Assembly: GCA_964293475.1 (NCBI GenBank)
Contig: CAXYYJ010000025.1
Location: forward strand, 1 to 64,000
Length of the DNA: 64,000 bases
Origin: UBA12170 sp964293475
Lineage (GTDB): Bacteria; Bacteroidota; Bacteroidia; Bacteroidales; UBA12170
Direction of reading: 5' to 3'
Part shown: in pieces, positions 8,285-16,412 of the stretch
Position numbering within the stretch: position 1 is the stretch's first letter
How the letters are laid out: the number at the start of each line of letters is the position of its first letter
Notes under the pieces: model-generated
What the model saw: the letters and a program-made list of their open reading frames with translations, nothing else
The model's database searches: none
Told to the model about the DNA's origin: nothing
Translations under genes and position numbers: made by a program

Positions 8285-9112
8285 TTATAAATGAAGATGT
8301 TGGCCACAAATTTTACAATAAATGGCATCATCTTCATGGGTTTTGCATCCGCATTTTTCACAGATTTGAGTATTCACATTAATTTTTCTTGTGCTTCCTG
8401 CTCTAAACATTTCCGATGAAATGATGCCTGTTGGGACAGCAATAATGGCGTAACCCAGAATCATAATCACCGATGCTATCATTTGACCTAAAACTGTGAC
8501 AGGAGCAATATCTCCATAACCTACAGTGGTGAGAGTAACTATGGCCCAGTAAATTCCCCTCGGAATGCTTGAAAAACCAGCTTCAGGACCCTCAACCAAA
8601 TACATCACGCTGCCCATTATAATAACTATGGTCATAACGAGTTCAAGGAAAACTAAAATTTTGAATCGACTGTTAATCAGTCCTTTTTTGAGCATGTCAG
8701 TGGCTTCAACAAATCGTTTGAGCTTAAGAATTCTAAAAACCCGCAAAAGCCTGAGAATTCGAATGGTCATAAGCAATTGAGTTCCGCTGAAAATAAGACT
8801 GGCATAAGTTGGCAGAATTGAAAGCAAGTCTATTATTCCATAAAATGTTAGAATATAGTTTCGAACTGGTTTTACCGTGATATATATTCTGGTAATATAT
8901 TCTATTGTAAAAATAATTGTAAAAATCCATTCAAGGGTATAAAAGATGGCTGAATAATGCTTGTGAACATCCAGAACACTATCGAGCATAACCACAAGAA
9001 CACTTACAAGGATTAAAATAAGAATAATAACATCAAATGCTTTCCCCATTGGGGTATCTGCTTCATCAACAATTATATGAAGCTTATGCTTTAACGAATT
9101 ATTCTTCATCAT
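8285..9112 (-). CDS. Voltage-gated potassium channel with C-terminal zinc ribbon
   Basis: A 275-aa six-helix ion channel subunit, probably forming a K+-selective tetramer in the inner membrane. S1 is at ~20-45. S4 is recognisable as IRILRLLRVFRILKLKRF with regularly spaced arginines (voltage sensor). The pore helix and selectivity filter read TLTTVGYGDIAP. S6 follows. The tail after S6 carries two CxxC pairs (CEKCGCK and CKICGQHLHL), a zinc-ribbon-like module. The longest frame begins with TTG at 9118, but adjacent ATGs at 9112 and 9109 are more likely starts. Either way it overlaps the lipoprotein gene, so it is the last gene of a four-gene operon. Confidence 0.88.
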   Translation of the reverse strand: MMKNNSLKHKLHIIVDEADTPMGKAFDVIILILILVSVLVVMLDSVLDVHKHYSAIFYTLEWIFTIIFTIEYITRIYITVKPVRNYILTFYGIIDLLSILPTYASLIFSGTQLLMTIRILRLLRVFRILKLKRFVEATDMLKKGLINSRFKILVFLELVMTIVIIMGSVMYLVEGPEAGFSSIPRGIYWAIVTLTTVGYGDIAPVTVLGQMIASVIMILGYAIIAVPTGIISSEMFRAGSTRKINVNTQICEKCGCKTHEDDAIYCKICGQHLHL

Positions 9113-9485
9113 CTTCAATATTCATGTTAAACAGGAAAGTAGCATCAAAAGCCTCGTTTTGTTCCAGAATAACTCCTTTGAACCGAAGTGTCCATAAACC
9201 TTCCACCGATTCATAACCACCACTGTAAAATTCTTCGTTTTGTTGAATGCTATCGTTGCCAAAGCTTTGATAGTATTTGAATTGGTCGGGGGAAGTAAAA
9301 AAAACAGTGTCCAGAAGAATATCGTAGTTGGTGCATTTTATGAGAAAAGTAGCCGATGCCAGCGATGGCTGGGAAATTAGAAAATAAATTTGCGTTGGAT
9401 CGTAATTATCGGGCTCACCAATTTCCTTTTTGCAGGAAAATGTGACCAACAAGAATAGAACAATCGCGCCAATTTTAATTTTCAT
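9099..9485 (-). CDS. Small lipoprotein of unknown function
   Basis: A 128-aa protein starting MKIKIGAIVLFLLVTFSCKK: a short lysine n-region, hydrophobic core and lipobox VTFSC, so exported and lipid-anchored. The mature part is probably beta-rich and ends in an acidic stretch (NIEDDEE). I chose ATG 9485 because it gives a proper signal peptide. A longer in-frame extension to 9566 would run into the upstream gene and has no signal-peptide logic. It sits 25 bp downstream of the TIGR02757 gene and overlaps the K+ channel start. No family was recognised. Confidence 0.7.
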   Translation of the reverse strand: MKIKIGAIVLFLLVTFSCKKEIGEPDNYDPTQIYFLISQPSLASATFLIKCTNYDILLDTVFFTSPDQFKYYQSFGNDSIQQNEEFYSGGYESVEGLWTLRFKGVILEQNEAFDATFLFNMNIEDDEE

Positions 9486-9510
9486 ATAATTCATCCAATG
9501 TTTGGCGAAT

Positions 9511-10290
9511 TTACAAATAAACTTCCTGGTTTTTAAACACCCCCATCCCAAAAAGTGCGAAATCATATTTAATGGGGTCGGCGGGGTCGAAAATTCGGAG
9601 TTGTGAAGTTATTTCTTCCACAGCCAGCCAGTCGTTGGTTTTTCGTGTGAGTAGTCCCAGCTGACGAGCCTGTGTGGCTGTGTGAACATCGAGTGGTAAC
9701 ATGAGATGAGCGGGATTTATATTTTTCCAAAGGCCAAAGTCAATGCCAGAATTATCTTTTCGAACCATCCACCGCAAAAACATATTCAGCCTTTTGGCCG
9801 CTGAGTTTTTTGCTGGATTCGACAAATGTTTTTCTGTTCGGCCCGGATGCGGAATGGAAAAGAAAATCTGGTTGAGATGAATAATGGCTTGTTTTACCCC
9901 GCCTGTTCTGTATCCTTCATTAAAAACGGATTCCAGACCACCGTAGTTTTGATAAATATTCCGGAGGCTTTGAATGAAAAAAACAACATCATCACTTAAA
10001 AAGGTTCTGTGTCGGAAGTTTTTAAAAGCCAATAAATCAGCTTCTGTGTGGTTCAAAATAAACTCATATGGCTCGTATTCCATAAGGCTCATGAGCTTTT
10101 TTGCATTTTTTATAATGACAGGCCTTTGGCCCCACGCGATGGTGGCTGCTAAAAAACCCGCTATTTCAATATCTTCTTTTGAGTTAAAATAATGCGGAAC
10201 CTGGATGGGATCGAGCAATATGAAATCCTCGTGGCAATAATGATTGTATTTTGAATCCAAGAGGTTCTTAATAAATTCGAAATCAGCCAT
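9511..10290 (-). CDS. TIGR02757/DUF2400 family protein
   Basis: A 259-aa cytosolic protein matching the TIGR02757 pattern: N-terminal YNHYCHEDFILLDPIQVPHYF, then EIAGFLAATIAWGQRPVII, KRLNMFLRWMVRKD in the middle, and LMLPLDVHTATQARQLGLL near the C-terminus. The layout vaguely recalls helix-hairpin-helix DNA glycosylases, with a conserved Asp in LPLDVHT, but the biochemical role is not established. Its start overlaps the end of the CHAT gene by 8 bp, which places it firmly in that operon. Confidence 0.8.
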   Translation of the reverse strand: MADFEFIKNLLDSKYNHYCHEDFILLDPIQVPHYFNSKEDIEIAGFLAATIAWGQRPVIIKNAKKLMSLMEYEPYEFILNHTEADLLAFKNFRHRTFLSDDVVFFIQSLRNIYQNYGGLESVFNEGYRTGGVKQAIIHLNQIFFSIPHPGRTEKHLSNPAKNSAAKRLNMFLRWMVRKDNSGIDFGLWKNINPAHLMLPLDVHTATQARQLGLLTRKTNDWLAVEEITSQLRIFDPADPIKYDFALFGMGVFKNQEVYL

Positions 10291-13200
10291 TTTTTCTGAT
10301 TTTGAAGATTAAAAAGCTTAGAAACAATCCAATAAAGGCCAAGGATAAATATATGGTGGGGGAAAAATGCCTGGCAAAAGATAAGGGCTCCTCATTGCCC
10401 ATAAGCGTTAGGCCAGCCCAATAGTAAGGATGGGCATAAAGGGCATTTCCTTCGTTTAATACATCCAGTTTTGCCTGATAAAGTGCATTGTTTTTTGGGT
10501 GACCCTTCGCTAAGTTTTTATAGAATCTATCAATAACCAGAGAGCCAAATCTATCATTCACTTCCCAAAGGCTCATTACAATTGATGGCACGCCGGCAAA
10601 TTGAAATCCGGAGCTGAGACTCATAACGCCTTCACCCTTTTGTAATTCCCCATCGCCTGTGCTACAGCCACTTAGTACCACAAGTTCTGCGGTTAAATCG
10701 TAGGTGAGGAGCTCGAAGGTATTAACTGGCCCCGATTTGTGGGTGCTGTCGTAAGTAAACAAAAACCTGGAATACAGTGGGTCAGTGTCGTTTATTTGTG
10801 TATGCATAGCCAAATGAAGAACCCCACCATTTTTAGCTTCCTGCGAAAATATTTCTTTGGTGGCCTGAAAATTGGAAAATTTCTTCAAGTCGAAATATTT
10901 AGCAATATGACTAATTTCTTCTTCTGAATAGTCTAAGTTTCTCAAATTGCGATATTCAGGAGGAAGACTATCGTCTTGAGTCGGGGATTGATAGATTGGG
11001 GCAAATGCAAATACTTGTTTGTTAGTACTATGGCTATTTCTTTTCATATGAAAATATATTTGCATAGAATTGGCCACATTACTTTTATTGGTTTTTATTA
11101 AATAGGGGAGTTTGCTGTAATCGGGTCGGTCGAAAATGACTTGTTCGGTAAGAAGCGCATCAAACGATAAATAGTTTAGCTCTGCATCGGGAACAATGAT
11201 GAGTTCCTTGTTTTGAATCGTTTTTTCAATATTGCCAAAAAGCACCGAATAAACAGAGTAACTTACTTTTGTAAATAGTTGAAATTCCTCATGACTTCGG
11301 TCGGTATCAACTTTTTTCAATAGTCCTACCAAGGTTCTGATATTATTATAAAAGTTGCTATCAATGGTTTGGCTGTAAAGCTTGTATTCTCTGTTATTGA
11401 AGGTAATGGTATTCAGAAGTGTGTCAGAAAGCGAAAAGTTTATAAAAACAGTTTCTTTGGGGGTTCTTTCTATAATCTCATCAATAGTAATTTCTTTAAA
11501 ACCATATTTCAGATTGTAAAAACCTGAGTAGTTGGTTTTGTATATGGCCTGAATACTATCTAAGCTTTCTGTAATTGCGTACGATTGTATATCTAAGGTT
11601 TTAAGAACGGCATCTCTGCTCTGAAGCGATTTTTCAACTTTAATTTTCTCCGTTATTAATCCCAGGTTTTGTTTTAGCAATTGTTCTTTCTGAAGAAGCT
11701 CTTTGGGCACATTGAGCAGCTTTTTCTTTTCCAAAATGCTAAGCGACTGAAACAAAGTGAATGATTTTTTGCCTTCGATAAATTTGAATATTTCGGCAAT
11801 AAGATTTTCGTCTGATGTTTTGGAATATAAAAGGTAGCCAACATTAATTGCCTGATTAAACACATGATGAATTTCCTGGCTGGTTTTTAAACTTTCATCG
11901 TAATCGTAATATTTGCGAGTTTCATTAATGCAGAAAAGGTATAAAACGTATGTATCATACGACATTCTCAAATCTTTTAAATCTCCGCTATGCTGATATG
12001 TGAGATAAAACCCATATGCCTTCCAGGCCAGACTATTATTGAAGGCTACATTGTTAATCAATTGATCTTTAGGTGGATTTTCGTAGCGGTTGCGGTAGTT
12101 GAATTTTGGAATGGCACAATAAAGAGCCGATTGAAGTGTGTCAATTCCTCTGTCAAGTTCTCCGTGATTGATGTAGTGTGCTCCGAGAATATTCAAAGGA
12201 GCTACCAGGTCTATGTTTACGCCCTTATAGTGCTTGTATCGGTGAACGATGGCTTTCTGAATAAATTCTTCCCCGCTGATATAGTTCTTTTCCTTCTCTA
12301 TTAAAAACTGGCCGTATTTGAAATAGCCCATGGTGGTTTGATAGTGATCCGGTCCTTTTTTACTAATCAACAAGTCCAATGATTTTTTATAGTAGAAGTC
12401 GGCCAATTTAAGCTCGTTCATTTCTGCATAGGCATCTGCAAGGTTTCTAAGTGTTATCGTTTCGCTATCGTCAGATTTGTTTTCGAGCGATAGGGTGTAA
12501 TACTTAACAGCTTCAGGATAGTTCCCCAGATTATGGTAGGCAAGCCCTAAATACCGATAAATTCCAGAAATGGATTTATGTTGTTTACCATATTCATTTT
12601 CAATGATATGAATTGCCATTTTAAATTGTTTAATGGATTCGGCCAATTGGTTTTCTGTAAGAAGTATTTTTCCTTTATCACGAATAATGGATGCCATTTC
12701 TATCTCATCGTGATTGGATTTTAGCAAATTGGTCAGGCTTTGGTTTAGATAGTCAAGGGCCAGCTCGTTATTTTCGCTGATGAGCTCAATATAGCTCAGT
12801 TTTTTATAGAGTTCCGAGATTAATTTATAGTCTTTATTATGGGATTGATTCCAGTATTTCTGCGCTTTATCGAATAGAATTCGGGCAGTATCGACTTGTC
12901 TGATGCTTGAAAAATACGTGCCTGAAGTGTAATACATTAAACTTAAATCGTTGAATGGATTTCTTTTTTTTGTGCTCAAAGCAATGCCAGAATCAATTAA
13001 TGAAAAAAACTGGTCGGTGGAGTCAAGTTTGTAGAAACAAACGGCCAAAGGAGCATAATCGCCAGCGAGCAAAGTGTCGCGGATGGTGAAGGTTTTACTT
13101 AATCTAAAGTATTCATTAAAGCCATTTACAGCATCGGAATATCGGTCTCTTCGATAATCGAGTAGGGCTCTGTATTTTAGAATCACTTTGTAAAACTCTG

Positions 13201-13483
13201 GATCACAATCTTTTTTAGCTGAAAAATCGTTATATATGCGGTCTATTTGGTTTCCGTATTTATGCGTTTGATGGACTGATATTCCTTCTAATGCTTTTTG
13301 ATGCTGTATTCTGTTTTGCGGCGTTAATAAATAATCTGATGATTGATGCAATTTGCTCAAAACCAAAGCTATAGTATCAGTGTTTCGGCTGTTTTGAAAA
13401 TCTCTCACACTTTTTGGTACCATTTGACCAAATGCCAAAGCATAGGACAGGATAAGTACAAGTAATAGTGAGTTGGTTTTCAT
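10283..13483 (-). CDS. TPR-CHAT domain protein with signal peptide and C-terminal TM helix
   Basis: A 1066-aa protein. It has an N-terminal signal peptide (residues 1-19, cleavage near AFGQ) and at least six tetratricopeptide repeats (~130-500; for example IYRYLGLAYHNLGNYPEAVKYY and LADAYAEMNELKLADFYYKK). A long helical linker (~590-680) precedes the C-terminal caspase-like CHAT domain (~750-1020). The CHAT dyad is visible: His in VLHLAMHTQ and Cys in VVLSGCSTGDGE. A final hydrophobic helix (~1042-1060) is followed by KIRKNG. TPR-CHAT proteins sense partners through TPRs and cleave a protein target. The export signals put the protease-like domain outside the cytoplasm, anchored in the membrane. 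It is the first gene of a tight operon with TIGR02757, a lipoprotein and a K+ channel. The target is unknown. Confidence 0.85.
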   Translation of the reverse strand: MKTNSLLLVLILSYALAFGQMVPKSVRDFQNSRNTDTIALVLSKLHQSSDYLLTPQNRIQHQKALEGISVHQTHKYGNQIDRIYNDFSAKKDCDPEFYKVILKYRALLDYRRDRYSDAVNGFNEYFRLSKTFTIRDTLLAGDYAPLAVCFYKLDSTDQFFSLIDSGIALSTKKRNPFNDLSLMYYTSGTYFSSIRQVDTARILFDKAQKYWNQSHNKDYKLISELYKKLSYIELISENNELALDYLNQSLTNLLKSNHDEIEMASIIRDKGKILLTENQLAESIKQFKMAIHIIENEYGKQHKSISGIYRYLGLAYHNLGNYPEAVKYYTLSLENKSDDSETITLRNLADAYAEMNELKLADFYYKKSLDLLISKKGPDHYQTTMGYFKYGQFLIEKEKNYISGEEFIQKAIVHRYKHYKGVNIDLVAPLNILGAHYINHGELDRGIDTLQSALYCAIPKFNYRNRYENPPKDQLINNVAFNNSLAWKAYGFYLTYQHSGDLKDLRMSYDTYVLYLFCINETRKYYDYDESLKTSQEIHHVFNQAINVGYLLYSKTSDENLIAEIFKFIEGKKSFTLFQSLSILEKKKLLNVPKELLQKEQLLKQNLGLITEKIKVEKSLQSRDAVLKTLDIQSYAITESLDSIQAIYKTNYSGFYNLKYGFKEITIDEIIERTPKETVFINFSLSDTLLNTITFNNREYKLYSQTIDSNFYNNIRTLVGLLKKVDTDRSHEEFQLFTKVSYSVYSVLFGNIEKTIQNKELIIVPDAELNYLSFDALLTEQVIFDRPDYSKLPYLIKTNKSNVANSMQIYFHMKRNSHSTNKQVFAFAPIYQSPTQDDSLPPEYRNLRNLDYSEEEISHIAKYFDLKKFSNFQATKEIFSQEAKNGGVLHLAMHTQINDTDPLYSRFLFTYDSTHKSGPVNTFELLTYDLTAELVVLSGCSTGDGELQKGEGVMSLSSGFQFAGVPSIVMSLWEVNDRFGSLVIDRFYKNLAKGHPKNNALYQAKLDVLNEGNALYAHPYYWAGLTLMGNEEPLSFARHFSPTIYLSLAFIGLFLSFLIFKIRKNG

Positions 13484-13497
13484 ACCTTAGTTTTATG

Positions 13498-13505
13498 CAA
13501 AGATA
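13498..13505 (-). promoter_or_regulatory. -7 box for the CHAT operon
   Basis: On the minus strand this reads TATCTTTG, 14 bp before the CHAT ATG at 13483. It lies at the end of the T tract of the preceding gene's terminator. Confidence 0.45.
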
Positions 13506-13530
13506 AAAAAGGGGCTTCAAGATGAGCCCC
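13505..13530 (-). terminator. Rho-independent terminator after the T9SS dockerin-like gene
   Basis: On the minus strand: GGGGCT, an 8-nt loop, AGCCCC, then TTTTTT. It lies ~40 bp after the stop codon of the 13569-14792 gene and separates it from the CHAT operon. Confidence 0.7.
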
Positions 13531-13568
13531 AATTAAGATAAAAATGGTTTTACTGCAAAGTGCACACG

Positions 13569-14792
13569 TTACTTGCTTTGAACGGAGATTGGCTTTAAAA
13601 TTGATTTTGATTCACTATTTATTTGATAATAATACATTCCATTGCTCAACTGTTGAGTATTTACAATGAAAGTTCCTTGATTTCCTTGAATATTTTCTTT
13701 GATGACTTGCTGTCCCTGAATGTTGAACACAATAACTTCCATATCATTCAGCTCGCTCGAAAGCTGAATACTGAAATTATCGGTGCATGGGTTTGGATAA
13801 GCTATTCCTGTTTCAGCGGTTGCAATGGCAGAAGTTTTAAATTCTGTGGAGCTAAAGCTAACTCCATTTATTTTTTGCCCTTGTCCATCGAGGATATGTG
13901 TTCCTTCTAAAACTTCAAATCTTTCAATTTGAGCTTGATTCAAAGTTGATGATTGTTTGATGTGGATATTGACAAAAGCATCTGTAGCTGAAAATTTGTA
14001 GGATTCCAAACCAGTCCAGCCAATTCTGATTATTCCATCGTTAACATGATAGGTTAGGTCGCTAATAGGCGATTCGATATCAAGAATTTCTATGGCATTG
14101 CTATTATAACTTAAAACTAAACCTATTCCCCCGGTTGAAATTTTTTCGTTAAAATAAATCGGAATTATGGTTTCTGAGGCCGATAGCTCTTCCAAAGAAG
14201 GATAAAGCATTTTTGCCTGAAGAGCACCTTTTGGCAAATCGTCGTCGAGTTCAATATCTCCAACAGATACAGTGTGCTGCGGTCCGCCGGTTGCTTTGCC
14301 GCTTTGAACGGTAAATTCCCAATCAGGTAATATCCAGTTTCCAACAGGGAATTCCTGTTCCAAAATATAGTAATTATATAGAATTGTAATAAAGTCATTA
14401 TAGTCAACTTCTGAATCCCCATTCACATTTGCAGCTATTAATTGATATTCTGTGAGCTCAGCATTACCGGAAAGATAATCCAAAAGGTTAAAGGCATCAC
14501 CTAAATCCACATAACCATTAATAGCATCATACGAAAACTTAGCAACATAAGATTCCCCCACATTTAAGTTGCTGAAATGAAAAAAACCATAATTGTCAGT
14601 AATTGTACTTCCTATGAATTCATTATTACTATCGTACAAATTAACTTCAACACCCTCCATAATATAGTCAGGCTGATTCACACAAATTAGATTACAATGA
14701 TAATCGTCTGTTTGAGCAAAGCTCACAGATGCAATGAGGATAAAACTGGCAGCAAATGTCCAGCCCAAAATAAGATGATGAATGTTTTTCAT
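13569..14792 (-). CDS. T9SS type A secreted protein with dockerin- and cohesin-like regions
   Basis: A 407-aa secreted protein. Residues 1-26 are a signal peptide. Residues ~35-85 look like a SpaA/Cna-B-type beta domain (GVEVNLYDSNNEFIGSTIT). Residues ~92-145 carry two EF-hand-like dockerin repeats (GYVDLGDAFNLLDYLSG and ANVNGDSEVDYNDFITIL). Residues ~190-300 resemble a cohesin-like beta sandwich (IPIYFNEKISTGGIGLVLSYN). The last ~75 residues are a type A T9SS sorting domain (YPNPCTDNF, NIQGQQVIKE, LSNGMYYYQI). It is expected to be exported by the type IX system and anchored on the cell surface. It is monocistronic with its own terminator. Confidence 0.75.
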   Translation of the reverse strand: MKNIHHLILGWTFAASFILIASVSFAQTDDYHCNLICVNQPDYIMEGVEVNLYDSNNEFIGSTITDNYGFFHFSNLNVGESYVAKFSYDAINGYVDLGDAFNLLDYLSGNAELTEYQLIAANVNGDSEVDYNDFITILYNYYILEQEFPVGNWILPDWEFTVQSGKATGGPQHTVSVGDIELDDDLPKGALQAKMLYPSLEELSASETIIPIYFNEKISTGGIGLVLSYNSNAIEILDIESPISDLTYHVNDGIIRIGWTGLESYKFSATDAFVNIHIKQSSTLNQAQIERFEVLEGTHILDGQGQKINGVSFSSTEFKTSAIATAETGIAYPNPCTDNFSIQLSSELNDMEVIVFNIQGQQVIKENIQGNQGTFIVNTQQLSNGMYYYQINSESKSILKPISVQSK

Positions 14793-15272
14793 AGTTGTAT
14801 GTTTTTTAACTTCTCTTTGTCTGTTAATTGCAGTTTTAGGAAAAATGTTACCAAAAAAAGTGAAAAATCTGCAATATTTTTTTTGTTAAATTTTTTAAAT
14901 ATCTATAAATCAGCAATCTAATTTTTTGAAAAGGCTCAAAAAAACACAAATTTCGACCTACTTATACGCGGTATGGGTATTGTGAAACGACTACTTTTTG
15001 GTGGTCGAAAAGTGTTAAAATTGTCATGTTTTTCAATTTTTGCCCTTTTTGGCAAAAAAAACGATTCATTTTGAATGAATTCTGAAAATCGCGTCAAGAT
15101 TCAGGAAGGAGTGTGGAAATTGATCGGATTTTTGGTATTTCAGCCCTTGGGTTTTTAAGTTTTATTTTGTTAATAAAAAATTATACAACCAACATATAAA
15201 CTAAATTTTAATGGGATTTTTGAAGTCAGATTTGAGAAAAATCCTATATTTGATAGTTAGGGGGAATTAACT
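14793..15272 (+). other. 480-bp divergent intergenic region
   Basis: AT-rich region between the divergent T9SS gene and the histidine kinase gene. It holds the kinase promoter (15220-15252). A hairpin TTTTTGCC/GGCAAAAA lies at 15037-15058 with no trailing U tract on either strand. A 17-bp inverted repeat ATTCATT-TTG-AATGAAT is at 15064-15080. No coding capacity was recognised. Confidence 0.6.
15220..15252 (+). promoter_or_regulatory. Bacteroidota-type promoter for the histidine kinase gene
   Basis: TTG at 15220-15222, 22-bp spacer, TATATTTG at 15245-15252. The start codon at 15273 is 20 bp downstream, after a purine run GGGGGAA. Confidence 0.65.
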
Positions 15273-16127
15273 ATGACCGATTTTGATTATGTAAAGTCCT
15301 TGGAGGCAAAGATTGCCGCACTTGAGGACGAACTAAAATTTAAGGAGAAAGAAGTAGAAGGCTTGAAAGGAGCATTTTTGGCCAATGTGTCGCACGAGAT
15401 ACGTACGCCCATGAATGCCATTGTAGGCTTCTCCAGTCTGCTCAAAGATCCAGGGTTTACAGAGGAGGAAAAAGCAGATTTTATCGATGAAATTATTCAA
15501 TCGTCGAATCATCTCACCGAGCTCATCGAAGATGTGATAGAAGTTGCCAACCTTCAGTTCAACAAAAAATCTCAATCACAACGAGAAAAGATTGACCCGT
15601 ATCAACTGCTGTTCGAAATTTTTGAAGAGTATCAATACAAGAAAGCTGCCCTTTATAAAGGGGAGATTGAAATGAAAATAAGAACCAATAAAGACATGTT
15701 GAGCAAAGAATTCATTTCTAACCCACGCATGTTGCAAAAAATTCTGGGCAATCTCATCGACAACGCCTTTAAATTTACCAAAGAAGGAACCATAGAACTC
15801 AACATTGAATTTTATGACAACTATTTGGAATATGTTGTGAGCGATACAGGGATTGGCATAGCAGCCGACCGGCTCTCTTTAATCTATAATAATTTCTGTA
15901 AAGTTTGGAAGAAAGATGGCGAAGTGCTTTATGATGGTTTGGGAATAGGATTGTCGTCCGCCAAAAACTTTGTAGATATTCTGGGGGGGATCATGCAAGT
16001 GCATTCGGAAGAAGGAAAAGGCTCCACATTCTATGTTTGTATACCTTATCATTTCGATGGTACTCCATTAACTATTAGCGAAAGTCGGTTTAAGAAGCCA
16101 TTTAAAATTCTATCTATTGGCGCATAA
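15273..16127 (+). CDS. Minimal cytosolic histidine kinase
   Basis: A 284-aa kinase. A short N-terminal coiled coil (residues ~6-30) leads directly into the HisKA domain with the H-box VSHEIRTPMNAIVGFSSLL. The HATPase_c domain follows with N-box NLIDNAFKFT, G1 DTGIGIAADR and G2 GLGIGLSSAKNF. It has no transmembrane segment, no sensor domain and no receiver. It must take its signal through the coiled coil or a partner protein, and no response regulator is adjacent. Catalytic boxes all look intact. Confidence 0.88.
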   Translation: MTDFDYVKSLEAKIAALEDELKFKEKEVEGLKGAFLANVSHEIRTPMNAIVGFSSLLKDPGFTEEEKADFIDEIIQSSNHLTELIEDVIEVANLQFNKKSQSQREKIDPYQLLFEIFEEYQYKKAALYKGEIEMKIRTNKDMLSKEFISNPRMLQKILGNLIDNAFKFTKEGTIELNIEFYDNYLEYVVSDTGIGIAADRLSLIYNNFCKVWKKDGEVLYDGLGIGLSSAKNFVDILGGIMQVHSEEGKGSTFYVCIPYHFDGTPLTISESRFKKPFKILSIGA

Positions 16128-16151
16128 CGCTTTCATTTACAATTCAATAAA

Positions 16152-16159
16152 TATTTTTG
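16152..16159 (+). promoter_or_regulatory. Candidate -7 box upstream of the small ORF and fucP-like gene
   Basis: TATTTTTG matches TAnnTTTG about 100 bp before the 48-aa ORF. The spacer downstream contains a repeated TTTTTGATTCG. No TTG at -33 was seen, so the call is weak. Confidence 0.3.
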
Positions 16160-16260
16160 ATTCGGCGATTTGATTAGCGTTTTTGATTCGTTTTGATTTT
16201 TAGGAGTTACCGAAGTGATTTTATTTCTAAAAAATCTACTTTTACAAAAAAAATCTTTCC

Positions 16261-16407
16261 ATGAGCGATAAAACTTTTGTAGCTATCATAGTGGCCGTAG
16301 TTATTGCACATTTTCTATTTGCGGTGGGTTTTTTAATATACAAAATTTATTCGGCGCCCAAAAGCGACAATAAAGAATCTGAAAACATCGATAAATCTAA
16401 AGAATAG
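16261..16407 (+). CDS. Small 48-aa single-pass membrane protein
   Basis: ATG at 16261 to TAG at 16407. The product starts MSDKTFVAIIVAVVIAH, has one hydrophobic helix (residues ~6-28), then a charged hydrophilic tail rich in Lys, Ser and Glu. It is 5 bp upstream of the FucP-like transporter start in the same orientation, so it is probably co-translated with it. The helix-plus-charged-tail design and tight spacing suggest a small accessory subunit of the transporter, or simply a small membrane protein. No family was recognised. Confidence 0.6.
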   Translation: MSDKTFVAIIVAVVIAHFLFAVGFLIYKIYSAPKSDNKESENIDKSKE

Positions 16408-16412
16408 AAAAT

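Noticed and set aside
10283..13483. CHAT protein as part of a type III-E/gRAMP CRISPR (Craspase) system
   Set aside because: No Cas7-11-like gene or CRISPR array is present, and the protein has a signal peptide and TM helix unlike TPR-CHAT of Craspase.
15037..15060. Hairpin TTTTTGCC/GGCAAAAA as a terminator
   Set aside because: No U tract follows the stem on either strand, and it lies between divergent genes where no transcript should end.
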